Shown: piece by piece, positions 37,374 through 50,392 of the stretch
How positions within the stretch are numbered: the stretch's first letter is position 1
Layout of the letters: every line of letters begins with the position of its first letter
Assembly: GCA_907164885.2 (NCBI GenBank)
Contig: OU015498.1
Span: 87,299,142 to 87,363,141 of the forward strand
DNA from: Dolomedes plantarius
Lineage: Eukaryota; Arthropoda; Arachnida; Araneae; Dolomedidae
DNA length: 64,000 nt
Direction of reading: 5' to 3'
Program-made: the position numbers and the translations under genes
Notes under the pieces: model-generated
The model's database searches: none
What the model was told of the DNA's origin: nothing
What the model saw: only the letters and a program-made list of their open reading frames with translations

Positions 37374-37568
37374 TTCAAGATATTATTAAGCTTTTTGTCA
37401 TGGCTAAACATTGAACATCTGGGTGTCGGCCAAACATGTTGACTTAATATGATTAATGTCATTTAAGACGACTTATGAAGGCTACCATAAAAGAAAAAAA
37501 CAGACGCATGACAACGTTATAGAACTCAGATATGTTCGTACCAATTGTAAGGAAAATACCCCGAATTC

Positions 37569-37802
37569 ATGGTTTCGATTGACGCAAAGGAACTTACGTT
37601 TCTAGCCCTTCTAACTCGCAAACCTCACGTAACTGATGATGCAAATCAAAACTACGTTAAATTAGGCAAAAAATACCGCCATTACAACAGTGAGATGGGA
37701 AACTGTGAAATGAAAGCTTATTTACTCTCTTCTGAGGTGATAATAGACACAGAATGCATTTGTAGTACCTCAAGGCCTAATTACCCTGATATGGTTGTTT
37801 AA
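37569..37802 (+). CDS. 77-codon open frame, unrecognised (low confidence)
   Basis: Starts MVSIDAKELTFLALLTRK and ends at TAA in 37800-37802. It lies 200 bp downstream of the exon-like frame on the same strand, in the same less AT-rich stretch (37.2-38.2 kb). It has ordinary residue composition with several Cys near the end (NCEMKAY, ECICSTS). No homology is recognised and no Kozak or splice evidence decides it. Could be chance or a decayed gene. Confidence 0.2.
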   Translation: MVSIDAKELTFLALLTRKPHVTDDANQNYVKLGKKYRHYNSEMGNCEMKAYLLSSEVIIDTECICSTSRPNYPDMVV

Positions 37803-38199
37803 GCCCTTGGAGGTGGAAAATAGAGCGGAATTGATTCCTTCATAAAAGGTAGACCTTAATCAGAATCTGGAACATATCGAGATGACTGTTTTGCCTTTTA
37901 CTCGTATAAAGGCAGGGATTTCTAAATGATGCTGGTATACATCAGGATCTTAACGCGACTCTACAAATATCGATCCAGAGCTGTCTTCAGTATACCTTCT
38001 CTTGTAATACTTACCAAGGGACTGTACGAATACCTGGTCCAGCCTTCCTAAGGCTCTGAGTAATCAAGGTCCTTTAACACGAAAGGATTTTCGGCTAAGT
38101 CTTCTAAGGAATGCCAATGAACTGGAAGGTGCGCTTCATTGGGCTTGGTGTAATGCTAAAGTTGAAATAAGTGAACCACATCGCATTGATTTAATGACT

Positions 38200-39730
38200 G
38201 GTGGAAGATGAGTTTACGAGGTCAAAGCATATACATTGATTCTTGAGGTAAGCGCACAAGTCATTTGACGACTGTTTTAATGGGATTTTCTAGAGCAAAA
38301 ACTAAGTATCTTCTTATTCAGACAATCCCTGCACATTTTAGCTTTTCTACACTGTTTGTCGGCAGACAAGCTATTTGGCCAATATGTTTACATACCTTTG
38401 TTACTGCTCTTATTAAAGTTAAACTCTTCTAATCTGGACTATCCCTGAATATTTATACATAAACTCGTGTACTCTATTTGTCTGGAGATGACATTTCTAA
38501 GGGTATCTGAGAAGAGTGCTCCACAAATACAATTCTTCTGCAAAGCTAAGGCTAGATATCTGCTCAAATTTGCTGGTATCTGATGTGGATTTGATTGCTG
38601 GTATTTAATACGGTAACATATACTTTTTGAAAACTTTTCTTTTATAGAATCCCTCAATAGTGTTGTAAAGCGACTTCATTTGAACAGTGCTAAAGGGAAC
38701 AGTGTATTGAGTCACAATACTGCTCCGAAAAGTTTGATTTTTACCCTTCTTCAAGAGTAGTCCAGTTGATCTAACATCCGTTGCATCATCCTAAACCTTC
38801 TCCTTAGACATGTTTGATATTCAGTTTAACATCAGAATGCGTGATTATGTAATTCCCAATTTTTTAGCCCTATTTTCTTCCTCTCATTTCGAATCTCCAG
38901 GCAGTTTATTGTTATCGATTTCCGCTTGCAAGTCCAGCGACTGTCAAGTCACTGGAATTGTTATTGAAGTTCAGTTCAGTAAATAACTGAACCTCACAAC
39001 GCAATTCAATTCAACAAATTTTATAATTTATTGAAATGTGTATAGATCAAAGGAACTTTCTGGTTACAACACATACTGGAACTTTTGTCATCCTTTGAAA
39101 AGGAACATGTTCGATTTGAGGGGAAAAAAATCTCGATTTACAGATTCCGTACAAGCACCTTATACCACCTAACCACTTAAACATATTGAATTAGCTTGTA
39201 AAGAGAAATTTATTTATAGCTATTCTCTTATTTGAAGACATCTCCCATTTTAAATAATAGTGCATTTGTACAGTAATGAGACTCCTTTTGAGAAAAAAAA
39301 ATTAATACAACTTATGAAATTCTAACAAGAATAATTTTTGTCCATGTAATGACTTTTTTTCATAGAAATCATACAAAACTACACGGATCCTTTTATTCTG
39401 TTTGAATGGTAATGAGAACAGTGAATCATCAGTACTGAATCATTAGATTTTGAATCACCGAATAAGAATCATTTCTGCCCGTGTAGCGACTTGCCTTTTT
39501 TTCCGCAGAAACCTTAGAAAGCTACACGGAACCTTTTGTTCTACGCGAATGGTAATGAGATAGAGTGAATCATCAGTTTGGCATTTTTTTTATCATTCGT
39601 GATAACAATGCGTATGAAATAATTTTAAAATTGATGAATTACAGGGTAGTGAAATCGGGGAGTGCATTGCTGGTATAAAATGTTAGTATCAGAGATTTAG
39701 TTATATAAGATATTTCGGCTGATTTATATT
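38200..39730. other. Intergenic-type DNA, nothing recognised
   Basis: No supported gene or transposon end. A short internal repetition is visible at about 39355-39580 (TTTCATAGAAATCATACAAA versus TTCCGCAGAAACCTTAGAAA, each followed by CTACACGGA), suggesting an old tandem duplication of roughly 150 bp. Confidence 0.5.
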
Positions 39731-39732
39731 GC

Positions 39733-40343
39733 TTAAGGCTGCTGTGTACTAGCCCTATTGGATTTTCTCACCTCAATGTTAACCTATGGAGAAAATTTGT
39801 CTACTATTTACAGCTACATAAATGCTAATAATCAAATAAAAAGGTTTTTTCTGACAGCCTGAACTTTTATGCACCTTGCAACCAGGATTCATTTTATAAA
39901 TTTCGTCCACCAGAGGAATTTATCAGCATTTAAAACGCACTACACCACATTTTTTTCAAATTTTAAAATGATATTTGCATTTTTTTAAATGCAGACTTGG
40001 ATTGTAATAATTTTTTAAATTGTACTCCGTAATAGAGAAAGAAAGTTTACAACCATGGGCACTTTTACTTTTTTTTAAAAAAATGCAAATAATATTTTAA
40101 AATTTAAATTATTAAGAGAAAAGAATTTGGTATAGTGTTTTTTAAACGCTCAAAAAATCCTTTGGTGGATGAAATTTATAAAAGAAGTCCTGTTGGAAGG
40201 TGCAGAAAAGTCCAGTCTATCCGAAAATACCATTTATATTTGATTATCAGCATTTATGTAGCTGTAAATAGTAGACACATATTCTCCATATGCTAACATT
40301 GAGGTGAGCGAATCCAATAGGGTTAGTACACCAGAAGCCTTAA
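39733..40343. mobile_element. TTAA foldback MITE, full copy (611 bp)
   Basis: Both ends carry TTAA and inverted arms of about 230 bp: GGCTGCTGTGTACTAGCCCT at the left, and the inverse of GGCTTCTGGTGTACTAACCC at the right. The match continues through TCTACTATTTACAGCTACAT on both sides. The centre is AT-rich. TTAA duplication suggests a piggyBac-type transposase in trans, although the GGC start is not the usual CCC. Other copies: 7165 (half), 40728, 60256. Confidence 0.93.
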
Positions 40344-40727
40344 CTCATTGTTGACAGGCAATTTTATTTAAAAAGCAGTGTATACGTAAGTCACCGGCAA
40401 AGACTGAAATTTTGGAATAAAGTACGGCATCTTTATTTTCTGAAATCTGTTTTCTTTATATGGAGAGATTCACAGTTTAAATGATAATATGTGAGGATTT
40501 GCCCTAAACTCATTCAAGTCATAGTAAAAGTAGTTTTTAAATAAAGCAATGTTCAGTTGATCAAAAATTTCTCCATTATGACTTTCCTTCATCCAAAATT
40601 GTCTTCAACATCTGCGTGTAAATTACGCGAGTTAACTCGGTACCGGTCATCAGTGTGTTAATTGCTGTTAGTTGGCTAAATACTTTTGAAAAACACTTGA
40701 TATTATCAAACAATTTTCCCGTCTTGT

Positions 40728-41150
40728 TTAAGGCTCCTGTGTACTAACCCTATTGGATTAGCTGACCTCAACGTTAACCTGTGAAGAAAATTTTCTACTG
40801 TTTACAGCTACATAAACGCTGATAATGAAATATAAATGTTATTTTCAGATAGTCTGAACTTTTCTGCACATTGCAACAGGATTCATTTTGTAAATTTCGT
40901 CCAGCAGAGGAATTTAGGAGCGTTTAAAACACATTATACAAGATTTTTTTTCCGGAATAATTTAAATTTAAAAATATTATTTGAATTTCTTTTTTAAACA
41001 GATAATGCCAAGTGTAAAATTTCTTTCTCTATTGCGGAGTATAGTTAAAAAAAATCTTTAAATCCAAGTCGGCAATCCATGGACACATTTTCTCCATAGG
41101 TTAACATTGAGGTGAGCTAATCCAATTAGGTTAGTACACAGCAGCCTTAA
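40728..41150. mobile_element. TTAA foldback MITE, asymmetric copy (423 bp)
   Basis: Starts TTAAGGCTCCTGTGTACTAA and ends TTAGTACACAGCAGCCTTAA. The left arm is complete (to TTTCGTCCAGCAGAGGAATT) but most of the right arm is deleted, leaving about 65 bp. It lies only 384 bp from the full copy, in the same orientation. Confidence 0.92.
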
Positions 41151-41341
41151 TTTCTGTACAATTATCGTAATAAGATTTGTATGATCCGCAGATTCCAGAT
41201 GATACAGAATTCCAGATTTAACTGGATTTCTTCCACCTTCTGAAATAAAAATAAATAATTAAATAAATAAACAAATAAATAAAATCAGTCTTTCCTCTTA
41301 ACGAATAATTACATATGTAAATAAATGCTTTATAGATACAA

Positions 41342-41388
<47 letters not shown>

Positions 41389-41489
41389 TCTCAGTTCGAA
41401 TACAAATTTCACACTTTTTTGGAGCGAAGAGAAAAATAAAAAGAAGGCACTTAATGTTTAATTGAGTACGCAGCCTTCTTTTTAATTTA
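41151..41489. repeat. (AAAT)n and a 41-bp A run
   Basis: AATA/AAAT tetranucleotides at 41248-41283 and an uninterrupted A run at about 41346-41386. An A run this long may mark a retroposed 3' end, but no body could be identified upstream. Confidence 0.7.
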
Positions 41490-43130
41490 GGGGAATTTCT
41501 GGTAAAAACGGCCATATTTATTTTTCTATTTACTGAATGCCTGGAAAGGACGACAACAACAAAAAAAGTAACAATTTCATAATTCCTCCAATAAAATTAT
41601 CGCCACTAAGAAACTGATATGACTAAACATAAAGGGGGTTGGAAGAGGGAATAAAACTAATGGAGGGGACGCACAAACTTTTTATTATCTTCCGGACTTC
41701 GTTTACATTAATTTCCCGGCCGGGGAAGTAATGTATGCAATCTTCTTAGCCGCAAAGAAATACAGAAATCCTTTCGCTCAGTTGCTTGCGCCCATTTCTC
41801 TCGGCGAGGCGAAATCTTTTAAATAGGTAACTCATATAAATAATCGAATAGAGTGTAGAAAATCTCCCCTAATGCATTTATGGCCACCGTTTTCGCAGAA
41901 CGTGAGTTCACCCTCCACGGCCGAACCCCCCCACGCACCCCTTTTCTCTCTCTCTCTCTCTCTCTTCGTAAGAATCGCGCCCCCTGTTAACGCATTCGCT
42001 GAGCCGTTCATTAGAAAGGAGGCGAAGTCTAATAATAATAACGAAGTTATTGTCCATCTACTTTACAGAGGCAGCAAGCAGCCCCCCCCCTTCCCACCTC
42101 CCTCTTCCTCCCCCCTCCACAGCGCCCGACAATTTCATAAACGCGTAATCATATTTTCCGCGTCCACTGCAACGGAACCGGGCGACGAAGTTCATTACAA
42201 AAGAAAAATACAAAATGGCGGCCCCACGCGGGCGGACCAGCTGTTGCCATACCAGAGGAACGAAAGTATTAGTTCCGCAGGGGTAGGGGGAAGGGTGTTG
42301 AGGAACTGCGTCCGACTATTAGTCCGACGGGTTTGTGTTAATTTCTAATGACCAGGATTGCAGGGCCACGAGCTCTTTAATCTCTCGGAAATCACTTTCC
42401 AATTGTACGGCGGACTGCAAATGATTAATTCTTAGCGCGCGCCCAAGACTGTGGTACTTTGTTCGAAAGGGGAAAGGAAAAGGCGAACGGGCACACACAG
42501 CTCTCTCTCTCTCTCGCTCTCTCTCTCTCTCTAACTTGATTAATCCCTCTTTGGGAGTAATCGGTTCGTATTACGGTACAGAAGACATGGACTAACATGA
42601 TTTGTTATTCGCGTAGCACTTTTCGTCGCTCCATTTGCCGCCCGCCCGTTAATCTAATGTTTGTCTAATCCTTAAGGTGCAGTTAAAGGGGACTGTTTTC
42701 TCTTGAAATATTGGCAGCAGAAGTAGACGCGAATGGGAGGTGAAAGGCACCGCTGAACACCATCGCCGGACGACTTAATTCAGACGGAATGCCGAGTCTT
42801 AGATGGATGGGCGCCGATTCGGATTCCTTTCCTTCGCGGAGAAATGCCAGAAGGAATCGGATAAATGATTGCGTTAATACCCCGGCCGGGACTTCGCGGG
42901 GGGGAATCGGTTGCTTCCGACAGCGATGCGCGCGCTCGCTTGTTCTCGGATTGCAGTGCCTATCGTCGCATAATCGTTTCGTCATCGCCTCTGAGCTTAA
43001 GATCTCCTTTCGATCTAAAACGATACTTTGTTGCAGATATTCGTGTCATGCTTGACGTGCAAAGATCTACCCTTTTCGCCGCAATTTCGAGGTTTCGCTC
43101 TTGTTAGGTATGCCGGGGGGGAGGGGGGGA
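41490..43130. promoter_or_regulatory. GC-rich island, possible regulatory region
   Basis: About 1.6 kb with markedly higher GC than the rest of the window. It includes CpG-containing patches (GCGCGCGCCCAAG near 42438, CGCCCGCCCG near 42641) and two (TC)n runs (41944-41965, 42503-42532). Homeodomain-type cores are frequent: GATTAATCCCTC near 42537, ATTTATGGCC near 41876, AATGATTAATTC near 42420. No transposon ends and no convincing coding frame; the 158-codon frame 41872-42348 has a low-complexity Pro/Ser-rich composition. A promoter, CpG-rich enhancer or conserved non-coding block near a developmental gene is plausible but inferred. Confidence 0.35.
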
Positions 43131-43139
43131 GAAACGTGT

Positions 43140-43269
43140 ACAGTAAAACATCGTTTATCCGGACTAACTGGGACATTAGGCAATCGAAAATCCGGATAAT
43201 CCGGGTAATATGAATAATAAGAAAAACAAAATCCTTAACTAAGCAGACTAACCGTTTATTACGATAAAA

Positions 43270-43271
<2 letters not shown>
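43140..43271 (+). mobile_element. pogo/Tigger-like left end (solo)
   Basis: CAGTAAAACATCGTTTATCC followed by GGACTAAC and a second AATCCGGATAATCCGGG motif is a classic pogo/Tigger terminus with subterminal repeats, preceded by TA. No matching right end was found before the TA tract at 43272. Confidence 0.7.
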
Positions 43272-43349
<78 letters not shown>

Positions 43350-43364
43350 TTATATATATATATA
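43272..43364. repeat. (TA)n tract
   Basis: TA dinucleotides between two pogo-type termini. Confidence 0.95.
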
Positions 43365-43366
43365 CA

Positions 43367-43468
43367 CAGTGATTTCCGCTTATACGAATCAAGTTTGTTA
43401 TTACTGTTTTTGATTCTTAAGCGGTTGATTCTTATAGCCGAAATTTAGGTTTTTGGACAGGCTCTCAT

Positions 43469-43560
<92 letters not shown>

Positions 43561-44336
43561 ATAATTTACCATAAAATGCTCTTAAATTTACGTTAATTAT
43601 CTCTTATTAAAATTATTTTTTATAATTTTAAAAATACAACTTAATTTCTAGAGTTATAAGTAGATGCACATAATTATGGTAAGAGAAGAACAATTCCAAT
43701 ATTTGTTACAACATACCTGCTTAACAATTTTAACATTTCAACTACAGAAAGGGAGCAAGAAAAAGTTTTCTATGGTAGTTTGACGTAATGAAGTTTTCAG
43801 GAGGCTGTTTATACCTCTTTCCATATCAATAGTCTCAGACGAAGATTCATCTTCTAGCTTACGTTTCACGGTTTGATAACATGCTGAATCTACTAATGTC
43901 ATCTTTGCCTAAGTCATAGTGGACACTTCGAAGATTTATGTGTTTCAGGGTCCAGGAAGCCGCAACCAGGATGTAGGAGGTGGGGAAAAAAAGTGTCACT
44001 GTCTTTGTTTACCAGTGGAGAAAAATTAATCGGACCCGGGCGGGTAAAGATGCCCCAGGTCAAGCTAATAGGACAGTGATGTGCTAAAGCGTTTAAGGGG
44101 AAACTATTTAAAAAATATAAAGAAAGAACTTCGTGCCTTTTGAGGGTTTAAGTTGCTTTTTTTGGAAAAATGAAAGGAAAGCGAAGAGTGTAAGCTGATT
44201 CTTAAAACCGGTGGATTTATTCTTTAAAGCGAAAATTTTAACATGGAAAAAATACATTTGTTTTTGTTTTTGCGATATTTATTCTTATAAACGGTTGATT
44301 CTTATAACCACTGATCACTATAAGCGGTGGTTACTG
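43367..44336 (-). mobile_element. pogo/Tigger element, internally deleted (970 bp)
   Basis: The left end CAGTGATTTCCGCTTATACG and the right end CTATAAGCGGTGGTTACTG are inverted, with GGTTGATTCTTATA repeated near both ends. TA follows the right end. A TA tract (43485-43559) lies inside. The interior keeps a transposase C-terminus (separate entry). Confidence 0.82.
43738..43911 (-). pseudogene. Tigger transposase C-terminal remnant
   Basis: The reverse strand reads MTLVDSACYQTVKRKLEDES, then SETIDMERGINSLLK and LRQTTIENFFL, before a stop at 43738-43740. The closing pattern, a short helix followed by (R/K)QTTI..FF, is typical of the end of pogo/Tigger transposases, where it resembles a PCNA-type binding tail. 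The DNA-binding and DDE domains are absent. The reading frame is intact over this 57-codon stretch. The match is recalled from the family, not searched. Confidence 0.6.
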
Positions 44337-44340
44337 TATA

Positions 44341-44840
44341 TACAGGGTGGTCGTAAAAACACTTTGCCGATATATTCAGATATAGTTATTCAGAGGTATG
44401 AGCTCGGGTTTCTGTGAGCGGCATCCAAGTGGCGCTCATGGTTACGGTTATAGGTATAGAAACTCAAAATTTTCGAATGACAACGCCCACGTTATCCCGT
44501 CGCAAAATGCTCAGCGTATGCGAACACCCTAAGGAGCGATGGAACGGTACGTGCATCAAAAAAAAAAAAAAAAACGGACGCATTATGCACGCACAAAAAA
44601 ACGGCTCTGCGAACGGCCTGTGATGGAACCATTGTGAAAAATTTGTAATCCAAATAAAAGTTTCCTTTTGTCCGATCTGTGTTGTCATCAGTGATAGGTG
44701 TCTTGTCTATGTTTTATGCAAATTTCCTCCGTGCGCCCCGATCTTGTTTTTGTTGGCCGTTCGCAGAGCTGTTTTTTGTGCGTGCATAACGCGTCCGTTT
44801 TTTGTGATAATAACTGAATTTTGATGAAAATAACTGAAAA
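44341..44840. mobile_element. Transposon-like segment with 50-bp inverted repeat
   Basis: ACAGGGTGGTCGTAAAAACA at 44341 resembles a transposon terminus next to TA. Downstream, AAAACGGACGCATTATGCAC and GGCTCTGCGAACGGCC (about 44568-44623) are inverted at 44754-44805 (GGCCGTTCGCAGAGCTG to CATAACGCGTCCGTTTT). The hairpin arms enclose 130 bp. The outer partner end was not found. Confidence 0.55.
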
Positions 44841-45038
44841 TGAATTGAATTCTGCTTAAAGATGGCTAAAAGTATTAAAAAATGCATTGTCATCGTGTTC
44901 TGAGCTATTCTAAAAGTTTCAAATGTCTAGCTAGTCGGGAAGTTAGTTAAAAATCAATTGCAAGATTTGTAAGGGACAAACACACAAACAAGCGAGAAAG
45001 CAAGTTAATAAAAGCATGTCAAGAATTGCAGGTATTCT

Positions 45039-46345
45039 CTTCTAACGAAACTACCGTGGGTTATTAACGTGGGATTAGTTGCTTACCTCTTTTGTATGTA
45101 CATATGTATGTATGTGTTATGTATATATGTATGTAAGCGTTATGTATAAATGTGCCTATATATATGTACGTATATATATACATATATGTATGTCAAAATT
45201 TTGATGCATTTTGATACTTTTCTGTCTAACTGTTTACTGCTTGTCCAAGCGATACAGACTGGGTTTGGCACGCTGTCAAAATTATAACTCGCGAGGTACG
45301 GGCGGACAGTTTTAGGGTCTGAAATTTTCCTTTCAGGAGGACCGTTTTTGAGGAACGTACTCCTCCTACCTTAAAAAGGTCGAGTAGGGCTGCTCTGAGA
45401 AGACCGATTGATTAATCGAAACCTTCAATAATTAAATCTTCAAATAGATTACGTCAGAATTGATTTGGAGTGGGCAATAGTGCAGTTGCACGCATCATAT
45501 CACATCTCGATTCGGGCAAAAAAGAAGGGCAAAATGTTTGTTGTCTAAAACAGCTATTAGTATAACCTCCATTAAATTGCATATCAGTGCTCCGAGCATA
45601 AAACGCGTTGCATTCATTTTTCTGCCATTCGGTACTCGTTAGTGACGTCACATGAAACTTCCTTATCTATATATATAAAACAGTTCCGTAACTGACTGAC
45701 ATACAACGCACAGACCAAACCTCTGGACCTAAAGGGCTGAAAATTTGCATGGTGATTCTTCTTACAGTGTAGGTGTGCACTATAAAGATCTAAAAAAAAT
45801 TCTTCTTAGAATTTTTTTAAATTCAAAAATGTTTAAGCTGTTTTTGTAACTTTTTTTAAGTTTGCATTTAAAATAATAATCTGAGGGTTATAAAATTTAT
45901 ATCACGAGAAAAATCATAAAAATTCCTTTAAAATGAGATCCTTTTCGAATCTTTACCTTCATTTGCTGATTTTTGATGAATTTTTAAAGATTAATTTTTA
46001 GAATTTAATTTATGAAATGCTGATCACGGGATTTCTTTTTCTGGTACTTTAAATAAATTTATCGTCACGTGCATAACAACTAAATAGACAAAAAATATTT
46101 TTTTTTTCTTGCTAATGCGGCAGACGATTGGACATTATCCAAAAAAATATTAAAATACAATAAAAGATATTATGTTCCTGAAACTGTACTATATTCTTTA
46201 GTATGTCTTTTACATTTAATTTGAATATTTCCTTCTACATTATTTTGTCTATAAAAATATCCCTTACGATTTTTTTATAAATATATATATATATTTTTTT
46301 ACATCAATTGTATACATTGATCGTCGTATTTATAATATATATATG

Positions 46346-46391
<46 letters not shown>

Positions 46392-46938
46392 ATTAATTGC
46401 ATACATTGACCGTTGTATTTAATTTGAATGTATTCCGTAGCGAAGTGCGGGTTTTCAGCCAGTACGTTCATACTTGTGGAGACATTCTAAATTGCAGAGA
46501 TGTTGCGAATCGTTCTCAACTAGACTTATTGGAACGAAAGGGGTGAGGGAAGAATCCCTGTGTCGGCCCCAGTACAGAGTCCTGGTGTAAGACCTAGCCC
46601 AGTTAGATTTATTAACGTAGGATTACGTTCCTTCATAACGGTCCTCCGGAAAGTAAAATTTTAGACGCTAAAACCGTCCATCCTTACCTCGCGAGTTATA
46701 ATTTTGGCAGCGCGCCAAACCCAGTCTGCATCGCTTGGACAAGTAGTAAACAGTTAAACAGAAAAGTACCAAAATGCGTCAAAATTTTGACATACATATG
46801 TGTATATATATATATATATACATACGTACACACATATATATACATATATACATAACACATACATACATATTTACATACAAAAGAGTTAAGCAAAGATAAG
46901 TAATCCTATCTTAATAACCCTCGGTAGTTTCGATAGAA
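45039..46938. repeat. 1.9-kb inverted repeat, arms about 350 bp, with Helitron inside
   Basis: The left arm (45039-45395) and right arm (46588-46938) are inverted copies. CGAAACTACCG is at both outer ends. AACTGTTTACTGCTTGTCCA is mirrored by TGGACAAGTAGTAAACAGTT, and ATTATAACTCGCGAGGTA by TACCTCGCGAGTTATAAT. The spacer holds a TGACGTCA motif (45643-45650) and a complete Helitron (45666-46462). No coding in the arms. It is either a foldback transposon or an inverted segmental duplication. Confidence 0.92.
45666..46462 (+). mobile_element. Non-autonomous Helitron, copy 2
   Basis: Starts TCTATATATATAAAACAG after a host A and ends GCGGGTTTTCAGCCAG before a host T. The last four bases, CCAG, differ from CTAG by one change. 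The body matches copy 1 through CATACAACGCACAGACCAA, AAGTTTGCATTTAAAATAAT and TTATCGTCACGTGCATAACA. It is about 110 bp longer and includes TA tracts at 46277-46293 and 46336-46386. No Rep/helicase. Confidence 0.9.
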
Positions 46939-47274
46939 GCAACTACATGTTTGTTTGTTTTTGTTTTTACGGGGTATGATGTCAACTCTAGTCCTAAACT
47001 ATATCCTGATAATTAAAAAAACAAAAACAGGTATGCATTATAATGGGAATAACGTAAATACTGCAAGTACGATACGATCTATTTTTAGAATGAGATAACT
47101 GGTTTATTTCCGAACTGAGCTTGTATATTGGTTTTAAAATGTTCTAATTTTGCGCCTTACAAACTAAGAGTTTGGTGCAGGATTTGTAAAAATTGATTGC
47201 ATGTGCCCCGGCCAGAGAGGATGTTATAAAAGGAATTTAGTGAGTGATTTAAATTTCCAAGAAAATATGTTAGT

Positions 47275-48025
47275 TTAAAGGGACTCACGACCCTTAAGTC
47301 GAGGAAGTAAGGCATATTTTCATATTTTTTGACTCTTTGTAACTATTTCAATTTACTCCCAATTTTTCCAAATTTTATGTATATGATAAATTGATATATT
47401 TATTTTAATAAACAAATTTTCAACTCTCAAAATAATTTTAAATATTTTTTAAATGGTTTAGATATACCTTGTTTTTTAAGTATTTTTATTGTATACTGGC
47501 TTGCGCGCAGAACTATGAAATTCATTTTACACTTAAATGTATAATTCCTGTTTCATATTTAAAATAAATAATTCAAAGTACAATTGAACATAAAACATTC
47601 AAAATTAAAATATTTTTTCAATTTTTTAAAACTGCTCAAAATATACTTAAAATTTCCTTAAATGTTTGGATTAATTTACCCCTGAAAAAATAACAAAATG
47701 TGCAGTGACTGCAATAATTCTAGTTCAGACGCAATAAAATAACATGATTATACAGTGATAAAAATTTCATGGAATTATGTTTCATAGTTTTTAAGATATC
47801 AGTTGCGGAATGATGCAAAACTACATTTTGAGAAAAATGAGTTTAAAATTTTTCTTACCGTAAACTTGATCAGTAATTAAATATTTAGAATATCAATATC
47901 TCCGGAACTAAGTGGAATATTTTCATGTGGTTTGCTTTATTTTGTTAAGAAATGATCAGGCTTTAACATATATATTTTTCAAAAATCGAATGTTTTAAAG
48001 ATTTAAGAGTAGTGAGTCCCCTTAA
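47275..48025. mobile_element. TTAA-flanked element, short inverted ends (751 bp)
   Basis: Left TTAAAGGGACTCACGACC and right GTAGTGAGTCCCCTTAA are inverted over about 25 bp, with TTAA at both edges. It shares the TTAA plus GGG(G)AC start with the element at 29215. The interior is AT-rich and non-coding. Confidence 0.85.
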
Positions 48026-48434
48026 AATAGCTTATTTAAAGTCTAATTACAATTAGATAATACGTGCTGAAAAGGTATGCCTAGCTCTGATTGTTCAGGA
48101 CTAAAACTGCTGATAAACAAACAAGCTTTAAGAGATTCCTTGGAGCAAACGATCTAGATTTCTTAATACCCAAAACTGCTTACTTTTCCTGAAAGCTTAG
48201 TTTCGAATTCTGTCACGATTGGAAAACTTTTGTACAGAAGAAGAGTACGAGAAAGTAAAAATGCTTGTAATTATACTAGTGCTTTTAAAACATAAATTTA
48301 AAAATTAAAAAACTGTACCAGTCGGATCATCACTTTTATCATACTGTGAGAATCGGTGAGCATGGAACACGTTTTTGCGGAGGCTGTCCCGTCACTTTTT
48401 GTATCTTTTGCCAAAGACTCATAATTAAAAAACT

Positions 48435-48715
48435 CGACTGCCAGTCATGCGAGACTGAGATGCGAACATTATAACCAAAGAATTTTTATCAGTAGTTGTA
48501 CAAATTATTTTATTATTAATATTTATCACTATTAAATAATAAAAAATAATATAATATTTTATACTATTATTGTACTAATAATTATTTGTTTATGAATATT
48601 AATTACTAATACTGCCGTTCATGCAAGATTGTGATACGAACACTGAAGCCTAAGAAATTTTGTTAGAAGTAGCATAAATTATTATTTATATTAATTACTT
48701 TTATTATTAATATTA
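48435..48715. repeat. Old tandem duplication, period about 177 bp
   Basis: ACTGCCAGTCATGCGAGACT (48438) recurs as ACTGCCGTTCATGCAAGATT (48612). Both are followed by TGCGAACA/TACGAACA and AT-rich tails with TTATTATTAATATT. Strongly diverged. Confidence 0.7.
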
Positions 48716-49434
48716 AGAATTTTATTATTGATATTAATTATTTTTAATTATTAATTACTCTATACATTATCCACCTTCTGTACACTGAGTTTTATTAGAC
48801 ATTGTACTCCATACCTTATTCTTTGCATGATGGATTTGCGTTCCGTTACGATTTATAAGTGAAAACCGACGTAAAATCATCTTCCGTGCGTACTCTTCTT
48901 TTTATAATCCCCGTTTCCCAAATTTTTCCTCTTTACTAGTATCAATGACCGATGTTGACATAATACTTCAAGCAGACTGTTAACTTCTTTCTCAATACAC
49001 TTTGATGCAAATTGTTATAACCCGCATTACTCCACTTTGATCTCATTAAACAAATGCATAGTTAATCATATTTAGCAATTACATTCAATTTGCTAGTCTT
49101 ACGAAATTTCCTTAGTAGGCTAAATATGTTATTTCATTAAGAGATTTTTAGTTTTTTTGTTTTACTAAGACTATGCCGCAGCTGCAATTGGACGAGATAC
49201 AGTTTTTAAAGGCTCCGAAATACTTTCTTAGCTTTGAGATTCTCCCTTCCTAAATACTGCTTCTTATGAGTCGGAAGACGAAGAGAATTCATTTATGCAT
49301 TTTAAGATAGTCCGTTAATTCTGCTACGATCCAAAAAGTCTGGAAAAGAATTTTAACTGCTATTTCGCCAGCCTCCGGGGTCTCAACCAAAGATTCCCAT
49401 ACCTGAAACTGTATTATTCTTTAACTAGATGAAA

Positions 49435-50392
<958 letters not shown>

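Noticed and set aside
41872..42348. 158-codon forward frame in the GC-rich island
   Set aside because: Low-complexity Ser/Pro composition encoded by (TC)n and C runs, with no domain and no start context. High GC alone lowers stop frequency.
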